Shown in pieces: positions 17,791 to 26,619 of a stretch of 64,000 nucleotides of DNA (position 1 is its first letter; every line of letters begins with the position of its first letter). The stretch is from the NCBI RefSeq assembly GCF_039872765.1, contig NZ_JBDPZC010000001.1, positions 620,001 through 684,000 of the forward strand. Reading direction: 5' to 3'. The DNA comes from Roseateles_B flavus (GTDB taxonomy: Bacteria; Pseudomonadota; Gammaproteobacteria; Burkholderiales; Burkholderiaceae_C). The notes beneath the pieces were generated by a model. The model was not told the DNA's origin. It saw nothing but the letters and a program-made list of their open reading frames with translations, and did not search any database. A program made the translations under genes and the position numbers.

Positions 17791-18903
17791 ATGGAGATCA
17801 AGTCGCGCCTGCTCAAGCAGTTGGACAAGGACATCGCGGCGGCGAAGAGCCCGGTGCCGGCGGCCTGCCTGAAGGCACGGCGAGCCATCCTGCTGGCCCG
17901 CCACGGCGCCCTCAACGAGGCCCGCGAGCAGCTGACCGTGCTGCACCAGCTGGCTTTCCAGCATCCGCATCCCGAGGTGGGCGCCTGGCTCCATCTGGCC
18001 GAGGGCCTGATGAGCTACTACACCGACTTCGGCAGCAGCGCCCAGGAGAAGATCCAGCGCGCGCTGAGCATCTCCCGCAGCATCGGGCAGACCGAGGTCG
18101 AGGCCCTGGCCCATGCCTGGCTCACGCAGCTGGCTTATGTGCGGCATGACCTGCCGGTGGTGCTCAGCCATGCCGCCGAATGCCTGCGCGTGGCCGCGCC
18201 GGAGCACCACGTGGCCCGCGGCCGGGTGCACATGGTGATGGGCGTGTGCTGGCAGTACGCCGGCCAGCTGGAGCAGGCGCTGCCCTGGTTCCAGCGCTCC
18301 CGCGCCTATGCTGCGGCCGATGGCGACGACGCCACCATCTCGGCCCTCATGTACAACATGGCCGTGATGCGCACGGCCCAGGTGCGCTGGAAGGCGCTGT
18401 CCAGCACGGCCGCCCTGGCGCCCGAGCTGCTGCTGGGCGTGGACTCCGTCAAGCACTACGACGCCGCCGTCGGCGCCGCGGTGCTGGCGGAACTGACCCC
18501 GCTGCTGCGGGCGCAGATCCTCGCTATCCAGGGTGACTTCGCTCAGGCCAAGGCGCTCTACGAGGAGCACCTGCCCCTGGCCATCTCGCGCGGCCTGGCC
18601 CGCCTGGGCAGCAGCCTGCTGTCCGACCTCGCCTGGTGCCGCCTGAATTGCGATGAGACCGAGGCCGCCGTGCAGCAGGCCCGGGAGGCCGCGGTCGAGC
18701 TGGATCCGCTGTGCGATGTCGACGACCGCGCGGCCACCCACACCCGGCTGGCGCAGATCTTTGCCGCCGTGGGCGAGACCGCCGCAGCAGCCCATCACCA
18801 GGAGCGCGCTGCGGCCGAGTGGGCTGAATTCGCGCGCCAGCAGCAGGCGTGGGGCGAGGCGCTCGCCGCCTCCGGCCTCCAGGCGGACCCGCTGCGGCGC
18901 TGA
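17791..18903 (+). CDS. TPR-like helical repeat protein
   Basis: The 370-residue protein is almost entirely helical, with repeated TPR-like pairs such as ARRAILLARHGALNEAREQLTVL, AECLRVAAPEHHVARGRVHMVMG, MGVCWQYAGQLEQALPWFQRSRAYA and AQIFAAVGETAAAAHH. There is no signal peptide or membrane segment, so it is probably a cytoplasmic protein-protein interaction scaffold. It stands alone, 123 bases after purC, with no functional clue from neighbours. Confidence 0.7.
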   Translation: MEIKSRLLKQLDKDIAAAKSPVPAACLKARRAILLARHGALNEAREQLTVLHQLAFQHPHPEVGAWLHLAEGLMSYYTDFGSSAQEKIQRALSISRSIGQTEVEALAHAWLTQLAYVRHDLPVVLSHAAECLRVAAPEHHVARGRVHMVMGVCWQYAGQLEQALPWFQRSRAYAAADGDDATISALMYNMAVMRTAQVRWKALSSTAALAPELLLGVDSVKHYDAAVGAAVLAELTPLLRAQILAIQGDFAQAKALYEEHLPLAISRGLARLGSSLLSDLAWCRLNCDETEAAVQQAREAAVELDPLCDVDDRAATHTRLAQIFAAVGETAAAAHHQERAAAEWAEFARQQQAWGEALAASGLQADPLRR

Positions 18904-18972
18904 GCCGCGGCGTCCGGCGCGCTCCCGCGGCCGGACGCCTGGCGACGCCCAGGTCGTGTGCTCAGACTGGGC

Positions 18973-19656
18973 TCAGGCCGGTGCCGTGCGGTAGGGCTCG
19001 TCGTCCGCGATGAAATCGTGCTCGGCCAGGGCATCGGTGATCCACTCGCGCACGCCGGGCGCCGAGGCCAGGCGGTCGAGGTAGGCGCCGACCACGGGCG
19101 GCACCGGCAGCCCATAGCTGCGGATGCGCATGGCCACCGGAGCGTAGAAGGCGTCGGCCGCGCAGAAGGTGCCGAACAGGAAGGGGCCGCGACTTGCAGC
19201 CAGCGCGCCTTGCAGCAGCTCGCTGATGCGGGCGAGGTCCTTGCCCAGGCCGGGTTCGCTGGCCAGCAGCTCGGCGCCCTTGGCCTGCAGCGCCGCCTCG
19301 ATGTTCATGGGACACAGCGAGCGCAGCTGGCCGAAGCCCGAGTGCATCTCGGCACACAGGCTGCGGGCGCGCGCACGCTGGCGGGCATCGGCAGGCCACA
19401 CGCCCGCTTCGGGATGTCGCTCGGCCAGGTACTCCGTGATGGCCAGCGTGTCCCAGACGGCAAAGCCGTCGTCCTCCACCAGCACCGGCACCTTGCCCGC
19501 CGGCGTGTGCTTGGCAAGCGCCTGGTAGAAAGGCGAACCGGCGTTGAAGTCGAAGCGCAGCTTGACCTCCTCGAAGGGAATGCCCAGTCCCTTGGCCAGG
19601 ACCCAGGGCCGCATGGACCAGGACGAGTAGTTCTTGTTGCCGATCACCAGCTTCAT
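18973..19656 (-). CDS. Glutathione S-transferase family protein
   Basis: The 227-residue protein has a thioredoxin-like N-terminal half (KNYSSWSMRPWVLAKGLGIPFEEV, GKVPVLVEDDGFAVWDTLAITEYLAE) with the cis-proline KVPVL and the glutathione-binding DTLAI pattern, then a helical C-terminal half. The start is set by a GAGGA ribosome site (19663-19667), which is six bases before ATG 19656 but touches ATG 19662. Substrate unknown. Confidence 0.85.
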   Translation of the reverse strand: MKLVIGNKNYSSWSMRPWVLAKGLGIPFEEVKLRFDFNAGSPFYQALAKHTPAGKVPVLVEDDGFAVWDTLAITEYLAERHPEAGVWPADARQRARARSLCAEMHSGFGQLRSLCPMNIEAALQAKGAELLASEPGLGKDLARISELLQGALAASRGPFLFGTFCAADAFYAPVAMRIRSYGLPVPPVVGAYLDRLASAPGVREWITDALAEHDFIADDEPYRTAPA

Positions 19657-19806
19657 GGGCATTCCTCGGAGTTCAGGGGTTCATGGAATCAGGACGCTGA
19701 AGCTTAGCGGCATGACCCGCGCAGCACTGCTGAGAAATCGGCATGGGATTGATGCGCCGCGCGTATGGGCCGGTGCCAGGGGAGGGCGCGCGCCGGCGGC
19801 ACCGGC

Positions 19807-20760
19807 TCAGGGGTGCGAGTCTCGCCGCCAGTCGTCCAGGCTTTGCGCCCGCGGCCGGGCCTCCAGCACGCCGGCCACGCTGCGCGGCCTCAGGTCCAGC
19901 TCCGCCAGGCCGGGCAGCAGACCGCTGGCGACGTTGGGCACCCGCATCGAGGCCAGGTTGTCGCGGGACATCATCGGCTCGCCCGGCATGCATTCCAGCA
20001 ACAGGGCCTGCAGCCAGGCCAGGGCGTGGGGCAGGGGCACAATGGGGCGAGGGCGGCTCAGCAGCTGCCCCGCCAGCTGCACCAGCTCGCGAAGGCTCAG
20101 CACCTGCGGGCCGGCGGCCTCGAAGACCTGGCCCGCGGCCTCGGGTCGCTCGATCAGCTGGCGCAGGGCCGCGGCGACGTCCTCCACCCACACCGGCTGG
20201 AACTGCGCCGTCGCGCCGGCCAGGGGCAGGACCGGCAAGACCTGCTGCAGCTCGGCGAAGAGGTTCAGGAAGCGGTCCTCGGCGCCGAAGATCACCGAGG
20301 GCCGCAGCAGCCGCCAGTCCAGGCCGCTGGCGCGGATCACGGCTTCACCCCGGGCCTTGGAGCGCAGGTAGCGCGAGGGTGCGTCCTCGGCCACGCCCAG
20401 GGCGCTGACATGCACCAGGCGCCGCCCGCCCGCGGCCTCGCAGGCCTGCACCAGGCGCCGGGGCCAGCGCACATGCGTGGCCTCGAAGGCGGCCTCGCTC
20501 CCCTGCAGGATGGCGATCAGGTTGACGACCACATCCGCGCCCGCCACCAGGGCCTGCAGGGTGTCGTCGTCGAGCGGCCGGGTCTCCAGTACCGTGACCC
20601 CGGGCAGCACGCTCAAGGCCTTGGCATGCGCGCGATGGCGCGTGGGCACGGTGATGCGGGCGTATCCCGCCGCCACCAGCTGGCGGCAGAGGGCGCGGCC
20701 GACAAAGCCGCTGCCGCCGAAGATCAGCAGGCGAGTGTCCGGGTCTGGTGTGGTCTTCAT
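19807..20760 (-). CDS. NAD(P)-binding epimerase-like protein (NDUFA9-like SDR)
   Basis: The 317-residue protein has an N-terminal Rossmann motif FGGSGFVGRALC, followed by DVVVNLIAIL, the SALGV and YLRSKARGE segments (atypical SDR with YxxxK-like spacing), and RPSVIFGAEDRFLN. This matches the atypical SDRs annotated as complex I NDUFA9-like proteins in proteobacteria. Exact substrate unknown. It probably forms a unit with the upstream lytic transglycosylase. ATG 20805 is an alternative start 7 bases after that gene. Confidence 0.8.
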   Translation of the reverse strand: MKTTPDPDTRLLIFGGSGFVGRALCRQLVAAGYARITVPTRHRAHAKALSVLPGVTVLETRPLDDDTLQALVAGADVVVNLIAILQGSEAAFEATHVRWPRRLVQACEAAGGRRLVHVSALGVAEDAPSRYLRSKARGEAVIRASGLDWRLLRPSVIFGAEDRFLNLFAELQQVLPVLPLAGATAQFQPVWVEDVAAALRQLIERPEAAGQVFEAAGPQVLSLRELVQLAGQLLSRPRPIVPLPHALAWLQALLLECMPGEPMMSRDNLASMRVPNVASGLLPGLAELDLRPRSVAGVLEARPRAQSLDDWRRDSHP

Positions 20761-20812
20761 GGGGGTGTCGGGGCAAGCATCGGGCGAGGATCCGGCGCGC
20801 TTCATGCGCCGG

Positions 20813-22891
20813 TCATGGCAGATCCTGGTTGGCCTGTGGCGCCGCGGCTTCGCGCGGGCCGATGGTGGCGCCCAGGCGTTCCCGCAGCGAGCTGCGGGGC
20901 GAACCCATCAGGCGTGCATAGACCGTGGCGTTGGCCAGCACCTTCTTCACGTAGTCGCGGGTCTCGTTGAAGGGGACGTTCTCGGTCCACAGCGAGGCGT
21001 CCAGCACCTGGCCCTCGCGCCAGCGGCGCGGGCGGTTGGGCCCGGCGTTGTAGGCCGCGGCGGCCAGGGGCATGGCGCCGCCGAAGTCGTCCAGCACCAG
21101 CTTCAGGTAGCCGGTACCGATGCGCAGGTTGAAGTCACGGTCCGTCAGGAATTCGGGGCGGTAGTCCACGCCCAGCTTCCGGGCCGTCCATTTGGCCGTG
21201 GCCGGCATCACCTGCATCAGGCCGCTGGCGCCCACATGCGAGCGGGCATCCTGGATGAAGCGGGATTCCTGCCGGATGAGGCCGTAGACATAGGGCAGGT
21301 CCAGCCCCGCCTCGGCCGCCTTGGCGCCGAGCTCCTTGGCGAGGGGCTGGGGGAAGCGCTGGCTGAGGTCGATCTCGCTGCGGGTGCGCTCGCTGCTGTT
21401 GATGCAGCGGTCCCAGACCTCTCGATCGCAGGCCAGCTGCGCCGCGGCCAGCAGCTCGCGGTCGCTCATGCCGCGCAGGCTGAAGTTCCATTCCCTGACG
21501 CCTTCGTTGCGCAGCCCCAGGCTGATCAGCGCCAGGGCACGGTTGAGCCCGCCGTGGGCGAAGGCGACACCGCGCTCATGCGGAGAGAGCGGCGCCGGCG
21601 CCGGCGGCAGGGGCAGGGTCAGGCCCAGGTCCTCGGCGGCCAGTTGGCCGTAGAAATGCAGCGGGTTGGCGATGGCCTGCAGCGCGGCGCGCGCCTGCTG
21701 GCGCTGGGCTTCGCCCGCCGAGCCCGCCGGGGCCTGGCTCAGCTGCAGACGGGCGCGCCAGTAGGCCCAGACGGGCTCCTTGGCCTCGAAGGCCTGCAGG
21801 GCCTCGTGGGCGGCGTTGAAGAGTGCCGGGCGGCCGCGGCCCTGGTCGGCACGCAGGGCGGCGCGGGCGATCCAGGCCCAACTGTCCTCGCTCCAGTCAC
21901 GGGCGGGCGCGCGCCCTTGCAGCTTGAGCGCCTGCTCGGCGTAGTCGGCCGCTTCGGGCTGGAGGCGGAAGGCCGATTGCTTGGCGACCTGCGCCCAGGC
22001 CCAGGCGGCCAGCTCGGAAGGGAGGGCCTGGGCCCAGCGCTGCTGCAGGGCGTCGGCGGCCTGGGCCGGGTCACTGCCCGCCAGCTTGACCAGCCCCAGC
22101 GTGGCGAGCTCGGCCTGCGACCGGCCCAGGCCGGCGACCTTGCGGGCCATGAAGCGGGCGTTGCTCTCCAGGGCGTCCTGGATGCCCTGCTGCACGGGCT
22201 TGGGCAGCAGCTCGGTGGCCTGGCGGATCGCCCGGGGGCGGGCGTACTCGACGGACAGGCGCAACTTGGTCCAGACATCGGCCGCACTGAACTTGCGTGC
22301 CTCGAACAGGGCGGTGGCCAGGGCCGCGCAGCCCTCGTCGCCGTCCTTCTGAGCCAGCCACGCGGCGCGGGCACGGTCGCGGACGTCCCGGCCCTGGGCA
22401 TGCTCGGCGAGCAGGCCGTAGCAGACCACCTCGCGGTCGTCCGCCATCTTGAAGCGGGGCAGCTCGCGCTGGAAGTTGGACCAGTCACGGCGGCGCCCCA
22501 GCTCCAGCAGCCAGTCGTTGCGCAGGCGGTCCTCCACGTAAGTGCCGGGGAAGCGGGCGTAGAAGTCCTCGAGATCGGCCTGGCCCAGCTCGCCCAGGCG
22601 CAGGCCGTAGTCCCAGTAGGCCACCCAGGAGGCCAGGGGATGCTGGCTGGCGTAGGCCTGCTGCGCGGCGGCCTGCAGGCGCTTTCTGTCACGCGCCTTG
22701 AGGGCCTCGCGCGCTTCGGTGAGCAGGTCGGTCTGCGGCGCGTTCAGGGGCAGGGGGATGGCCTGCGTGCGGGCCTCGGCGCCGGCCAGGGCCAGCAGGC
22801 CGGTCAGCGTCCAGCCGAGCAGGCGGCCCGCGCCCTTGCGTGTCCCCGATGGGCCCGGCGCTGCGCCGGGCGCTCCATATACTGCGTTCAA
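20813..22891 (-). CDS. Soluble-type lytic murein transglycosylase (Slt family)
   Basis: Cleaves peptidoglycan glycan strands in the periplasm. No in-frame ATG or GTG lies near the signal peptide; TTG 22891 gives 692 residues. A signal segment ends near ALAGAEA. A long helical superhelix (about 50-450) is followed by the catalytic lysozyme-like domain (about 510-650) with the catalytic glutamate in GLIRQESRF, then GASGLMQVMPATA and AAAYNAGPNRPRRW. This order is typical of Slt70-like enzymes. It is divergent from the formyl-THF cyclo-ligase with only 12 bases between starts. Confidence 0.9.
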   Translation of the reverse strand: MNAVYGAPGAAPGPSGTRKGAGRLLGWTLTGLLALAGAEARTQAIPLPLNAPQTDLLTEAREALKARDRKRLQAAAQQAYASQHPLASWVAYWDYGLRLGELGQADLEDFYARFPGTYVEDRLRNDWLLELGRRRDWSNFQRELPRFKMADDREVVCYGLLAEHAQGRDVRDRARAAWLAQKDGDEGCAALATALFEARKFSAADVWTKLRLSVEYARPRAIRQATELLPKPVQQGIQDALESNARFMARKVAGLGRSQAELATLGLVKLAGSDPAQAADALQQRWAQALPSELAAWAWAQVAKQSAFRLQPEAADYAEQALKLQGRAPARDWSEDSWAWIARAALRADQGRGRPALFNAAHEALQAFEAKEPVWAYWRARLQLSQAPAGSAGEAQRQQARAALQAIANPLHFYGQLAAEDLGLTLPLPPAPAPLSPHERGVAFAHGGLNRALALISLGLRNEGVREWNFSLRGMSDRELLAAAQLACDREVWDRCINSSERTRSEIDLSQRFPQPLAKELGAKAAEAGLDLPYVYGLIRQESRFIQDARSHVGASGLMQVMPATAKWTARKLGVDYRPEFLTDRDFNLRIGTGYLKLVLDDFGGAMPLAAAAYNAGPNRPRRWREGQVLDASLWTENVPFNETRDYVKKVLANATVYARLMGSPRSSLRERLGATIGPREAAAPQANQDLP

Positions 22892-22903
22892 TGCGTGTCC
22901 TTG

Positions 22904-23482
22904 ATGGGGTGTCCCGTGACGACCAGTGCCGCGCCCGATCGGGCAAGTCTGCGTAAAGAGCTGCTGCGGCAGCGCCGCGAATTCATCGCCTCGCCCGCCT
23001 TTGCCGACGCCGAAGCGCAGCTGGGCCGGAGCCTGCTGAGCCTGCTGGCGCAGCTGGAGCCGCAGTGCCTGGGGCTTTACTGGCCTCTCGAAGGCGAATT
23101 TAACGCAGCTGCGCTGCTCCAGGCGGCCGAGGGCCTTGAGGACTGCACCCTGGCTCTGCCTTTTGCGCGCAAGGCGAACCGCCACATGGACTTCCGCCGC
23201 TGGGACGGGCAGCCGCCGGCCGTCAAGGACGAATGCGGCATTCCGAGCAGCGAAGGGGCCGTGGTCCTGCCGGATGTGCTGCTGGTGCCCTGCGTGGGCT
23301 TCAGCCCGGCGGGCTACCGCCTGGGCTATGGCGGCGGCTACTACGACCGCTGGCTGGCGGCGCATCCCGGCGTGACGACGGTCGGCCTGGCCTGGCAGCT
23401 GGGGGCGATCGAGCTGGATGTGCAGCCCCATGACCAGGCGCTGACCGTCATCCTGACCGAGTCGGCGCTGCTGGCGCCCTGA
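22904..23482 (+). CDS. 5-formyltetrahydrofolate cyclo-ligase, canonical copy
   Basis: ATP-dependent conversion of 5-formyl-THF to 5,10-methenyl-THF. The 192-residue protein has the N-terminal RKELLRQRREF, GLYWPLEGEFN, and the nucleotide-binding signature CVGFSPAGYRLGYGGGYYDR. ATG 22904 or GTG 22916 may be used. TATACT (22878-22883) upstream could be the -10. A second, divergent paralogue lies at 25911. Confidence 0.9.
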   Translation: MGCPVTTSAAPDRASLRKELLRQRREFIASPAFADAEAQLGRSLLSLLAQLEPQCLGLYWPLEGEFNAAALLQAAEGLEDCTLALPFARKANRHMDFRRWDGQPPAVKDECGIPSSEGAVVLPDVLLVPCVGFSPAGYRLGYGGGYYDRWLAAHPGVTTVGLAWQLGAIELDVQPHDQALTVILTESALLAP

Positions 23483-23485
23483 GCC

Positions 23486-24478
23486 TCAGTCGCCGCCCAG
23501 GCCCTCTTCGTTCTCGCCCACCGGGCCGTCGCCGATGGCCTCGCGGGTGAGTGCGGCCTGTTCCTGCACCCAGCGCGCGAACTCCAGCGCCTCGGGCCGC
23601 TGCCGGCCCTGGCGAGAGATCACCAGCCAGTAGGCCGAGGGCGCGTCAATGCGGGCCTCGGGGCCGAAGGGCTCCACCAGCTCCTTGCGCTGCAGGGACT
23701 CGCTCACCAGGGCCAGCCGCGCCAGTGCCACGGCCTGGCCTGACAGCGCCGCCTGCACCTGCTGGTAGGTGAAGTTGAGGTACATCCAGCGCCGCGGCTG
23801 CAGGTCCTTCTGACCCTGCTGGGCCAGCCAGCGCCGCCAGCTGACGTAGACGCCGGAGGGGCGCTGGTCGTCCTCCTCGGCCAGGGTGTGCAGGGCCAGG
23901 TCGCTGGCCTGGCGCAGGGGCGGCAGTTGCCCCTGCTGCGCCTGCTGCAGCAGCCAGGGGCTGACCACGGGGGTCAGGATCTCGCCGAAGAGGCGCTGGG
24001 CATCTACCGGCATCTCGCTGGTGGTGTCATAGCGCAGGGCCAGGTCCATCTCGCTGTCGTCGAGCTCGATGATCTGGTCATGGGCCGAGACCCGGATGTC
24101 CATGTCCGGATGCAGGCGGTGGAACGCCTCCAGGCGAGGCAGCAGCCACAGCGAGGCAAAGGAGGCGAAGGTGGTCACGTTGACCACCTTGCGCCCCTGG
24201 CTCTGGCGGATCTGCCGCACCGTGGTGTCCAGCCGGTCCAGCACCCCGCGGACCGTGCCCAGCAGCAGGGAGCCGTGGCTGCTCAGCTCCACATGCCGGG
24301 TGCCGCGCAGCAGGAGCTGGCAGCCGACCTCCTCCTCCAGCGAGCGGATCTGCCGGCTGATGGCGGACTGCGTCAGGTGCAGCTCTTCGGCCGCGGCGCG
24401 GAAGCTCAAGTGCCGTGCGACAGCCTCGAAGGCGCGCAGCGGGCCGATGGCAAGGGGGCGTTGGCGGCTTGGATTCAT
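23486..24478 (-). CDS. LysR-family transcriptional regulator (GcvA-like)
   Basis: The 330-residue protein has an N-terminal winged helix-turn-helix (LRAFEAVARHLSFRAAAEELHLTQSAISRQIRSLEEEVG) and a C-terminal periplasmic-binding-like effector domain resembling GcvA-type regulators (TTFASFASLWLLPRLEAF, LALRYD). It is divergent from a DUF2917 protein and a cupin, which are its probable targets. Effector unknown. Confidence 0.9.
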   Translation of the reverse strand: MNPSRQRPLAIGPLRAFEAVARHLSFRAAAEELHLTQSAISRQIRSLEEEVGCQLLLRGTRHVELSSHGSLLLGTVRGVLDRLDTTVRQIRQSQGRKVVNVTTFASFASLWLLPRLEAFHRLHPDMDIRVSAHDQIIELDDSEMDLALRYDTTSEMPVDAQRLFGEILTPVVSPWLLQQAQQGQLPPLRQASDLALHTLAEEDDQRPSGVYVSWRRWLAQQGQKDLQPRRWMYLNFTYQQVQAALSGQAVALARLALVSESLQRKELVEPFGPEARIDAPSAYWLVISRQGRQRPEALEFARWVQEQAALTREAIGDGPVGENEEGLGGD

Positions 24479-24512
24479 GAATGAAACGCATCAATACGGC
24501 GCAATGATCTCA

Positions 24513-24542
24513 TTGGACGCTGATCAGTGGAGACCCTAGTAT
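24513..24542 (+). promoter_or_regulatory. Putative sigma-70 promoter of the DUF2917-cupin unit
   Basis: TTGGAC (24513-24518) and TAGTAT (24537-24542) are separated by 18 bases. Between them lies the palindrome CTGATCAG (24520-24527), a possible operator for the divergent LysR regulator. This is by pattern only. Confidence 0.45.
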
Positions 24543-24610
24543 CCCTCCACGTTCCCGATTTTTACGGGCCTCTATTGAATCAAGGGCCGGCGGGAGCAGA
24601 GGGGAAAGCC

Positions 24611-24970
24611 ATGTTCAGCCGTATCACTGCCGCAGAATCCGCATCAATCCATCGGGCCGCCGATCACGGCGCCGACTGGCGCCTGGCCCAGGGCGAGGCC
24701 CTGAAGCTGCCCATCGGCCCGGGCCCGCGCGAGTTGCAGGTGCTGGAAGGCCGGGTCTGGCTGACCCGTGACGGCCGCATGAACCGCCCGGCCCTGGACG
24801 TCTGGCTCGAAGCCGGGGACAGCCTGACCGTGCCCTCGGGCGCCGAACTGGTCCTGGAAGCCTGGCCACAGGCCCGCTTCCAGCTGCTGGTGCCACCCCT
24901 GGCCTGCCCGGACGTGCAGCGCCGCCCGGTGACGGTCAACCAGCGCAGTCACGGCCTGGTGATCGCCTGA
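24611..24970 (+). CDS. DUF2917-family protein
   Basis: The 119-residue protein starting at ATG 24611 has the family core GPRELQVLEGRVWLTRDG, DVWLEAGDSLTVPSGAELVLEAW, which resembles a compact cupin-like beta fold. DUF2917 genes are commonly divergent from LysR regulators in betaproteobacteria, as here. It is followed 2 bases later by a true cupin gene. Function unknown. The track's longer 24527 start lacks support. Confidence 0.8.
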   Translation: MFSRITAAESASIHRAADHGADWRLAQGEALKLPIGPGPRELQVLEGRVWLTRDGRMNRPALDVWLEAGDSLTVPSGAELVLEAWPQARFQLLVPPLACPDVQRRPVTVNQRSHGLVIA

Positions 24971-24972
24971 TC

Positions 24973-25440
24973 ATGGCAGGGCCTCGCGCACTGTTGAGCC
25001 GTGCGGCCATCGAGGCCCTGCCGGTGCAGGAGAAGACGCACCTGCTGGATCCCCATGCCGTGCGCCAGGCCCGTTTTCTGTCCCCGGCCACCGGGATGGA
25101 GCAGCTGGGCTGCCAGCTGATGAGCCTGGCGCCCGGTCGCTCCTCGGCCGAGTACCACCGCCACCTGTACGAGGAGCAGTGCTTCTATGTGCTGAGCGGC
25201 GAGGGTCGGGTGCTGATCGAGGACCAGTGGCACCCGCTGCGCACCGGTGACTTCCTGGGCTTCGCGGCCCGGGGCGAGGCGCACAGCATCCACAACAGCG
25301 GCAGCGAGCCGCTGCTGATGTTCGCCGCCCGCATCCACCTGGAGCAGGACGTCTGCGACTACCCGCACCAGGGCAAGCGCCTCTACATGAATGGCGAGGA
25401 GGAGGTGCTGGTGGCGCTGGCCGAGGTGCGGCGCGCCTAG
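24973..25440 (+). CDS. Cupin-domain protein
   Basis: The 155-residue protein has both cupin motifs: motif 1 in EYHRHLYEEQCFYVLSGEG (metal ligands His-x-His and Glu) and motif 2 in GDFLGFAARGEAHSIHN. It begins 2 bases after the DUF2917 stop, so the two are co-transcribed, probably under the divergent LysR regulator. It may be a small dioxygenase or a sugar/ligand-binding cupin; the substrate cannot be told. Confidence 0.82.
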   Translation: MAGPRALLSRAAIEALPVQEKTHLLDPHAVRQARFLSPATGMEQLGCQLMSLAPGRSSAEYHRHLYEEQCFYVLSGEGRVLIEDQWHPLRTGDFLGFAARGEAHSIHNSGSEPLLMFAARIHLEQDVCDYPHQGKRLYMNGEEEVLVALAEVRRA

Positions 25441-25462
25441 GCCCCGCGCCATCGCCTGGCGA

Positions 25463-25840
25463 TCAGTACTTGCGGCTGGTTGAGGAGGAGGGCTTCGGCT
25501 TGCGTGCCGCCGGCTTCTGTCGCGCCCGCAGCGCCGCCTCCAGGGCCAGCTGCGCCCACGGCCGCATCAGAGCCGGCGACTCCATCGCATCCTCCGGCGG
25601 GCTGAAATAGCGCAGCCCAGCCATCTTGCCCTCGCGCTCGTACTCGAAACGCCGGCAGCCGGCGGCCTCGAAGCGGGGGAGGGTCACGTCGTCCGCCTTC
25701 AGGAACAGCTGGTCGAAGGCGATGATGGCGATGAAGAGGTCCTCCACATAGATGCCCCAGCCGCCGAACATGCGGCGGCTGCGCAGCGAGCCCAGCGGGG
25801 CCAGCAGCTCCAGGGCATGGTCAAGCAGTTCCTTGGACAT
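25463..25840 (-). CDS. TfoX/Sxy N-terminal-domain protein
   Basis: The 125-residue protein from ATG 25840 carries the TfoX N-terminal pattern LLAPLGSLRSRRMFGGWGIYVEDLFIAIIAFDQLFLKAD, with the RRMFGG core, and ends in a basic low-complexity tail (KPAARKPKPSSSTSRKY). It lacks the C-terminal TfoX domain, so a role in competence is not implied. It is divergent from the second cyclo-ligase gene. Confidence 0.83.
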   Translation of the reverse strand: MSKELLDHALELLAPLGSLRSRRMFGGWGIYVEDLFIAIIAFDQLFLKADDVTLPRFEAAGCRRFEYEREGKMAGLRYFSPPEDAMESPALMRPWAQLALEAALRARQKPAARKPKPSSSTSRKY

Positions 25841-25910
25841 CGGCCCATGATAGGCGCAAGCGCCACCGCTCTGACGGTCAGGCTGGCAGCAAGGCCTGAC
25901 CCCGGCTAGG

Positions 25911-26513
25911 ATGCAGGCTTCCTGCCATGCAAGGGTCTTGCCTGTGGATTTGAACGACAAGGTCGCGCTGCGCCGCAAGCTCATCCAGGACCGCCTGGAC
26001 CTGCCCCATCGCCTCGAACTCGCGGCCGACCTGCAGGAGGTCCTGCGCGTCTGGCTGGTGACGCGCCGCGAGATGACCATCGGTGCCTACTGGCCCATCA
26101 AGGGCGAGTTCGATCCGCTGCCGGCGCTCTACCGCTGGAGCGAGGCCCACGAGGACCGTCGCATCGGCCTGCCGGTGGTGGACAAGGCGCACGGCACCCT
26201 GCGCTTCCACGTCTGGTACCCGGGCTGCCCCATGGAAGAAGACGCCTACGGCATCCCGAAGCCCAAGGACACCGAGGTCTTCGAGCCCCAGTTGCTGGTC
26301 GTGCCCTGCGTGGGCTTCGGGCCTTGCGGCCTGCGGCTGGGCTACGGTGGCGGTTTCATGGACCGGACGCTGGCGGCGCTGAAGCCGCGTCCCGCGACCG
26401 TGGGCGTGGGCTATGCCCATGGCTTCCTGCCGCTGCTGAAGGCCGAGCCGCACGACGTGCCCCTGCAGGCCATGATCACCGAGGAAGGCGTGGTCTGGGA
26501 CGAGCGCGGCTGA
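25911..26513 (+). CDS. 5-formyltetrahydrofolate cyclo-ligase family paralogue
   Basis: The 200-residue protein shows the same fold as the copy at 22904 (GAYWPIKGEFDPLPAL, VPCVGFGPCGLRLGYGGGFMDR) but the end of its nucleotide loop reads FMDR instead of YYDR, and the N terminus is shorter. It may be a true second cyclo-ligase or a diverged family member. GTG 25944 (protein MDLNDKVALRR) is a likely alternative start that would fit the family better. Confidence 0.82.
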   Translation: MQASCHARVLPVDLNDKVALRRKLIQDRLDLPHRLELAADLQEVLRVWLVTRREMTIGAYWPIKGEFDPLPALYRWSEAHEDRRIGLPVVDKAHGTLRFHVWYPGCPMEEDAYGIPKPKDTEVFEPQLLVVPCVGFGPCGLRLGYGGGFMDRTLAALKPRPATVGVGYAHGFLPLLKAEPHDVPLQAMITEEGVVWDERG

Positions 26514-26619
26514 ACCGGGCGGCCCCCGGGCATGACCGGGGTCAAGCGGCGGCCGCCTGACCGAGAATGCGGGCTTCACAAGAACGCCACCGAGCGCCAC
26601 CGCGCCCCGCCCAGTCGCC

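Noticed and set aside
15559..18798. Very long minus-strand ORF (1079 codons) across fba and purC
   Set aside because: It is a mirror of GC-rich coding DNA; the protein is low-complexity (Gly/His/Leu/Val) without motifs, while fba and purC on the other strand are complete.
20477..23482. 1001-codon plus-strand ORF reading into the cyclo-ligase
   Set aside because: Only the last 192 codons match a family; the rest is antisense to the epimerase and transglycosylase genes.
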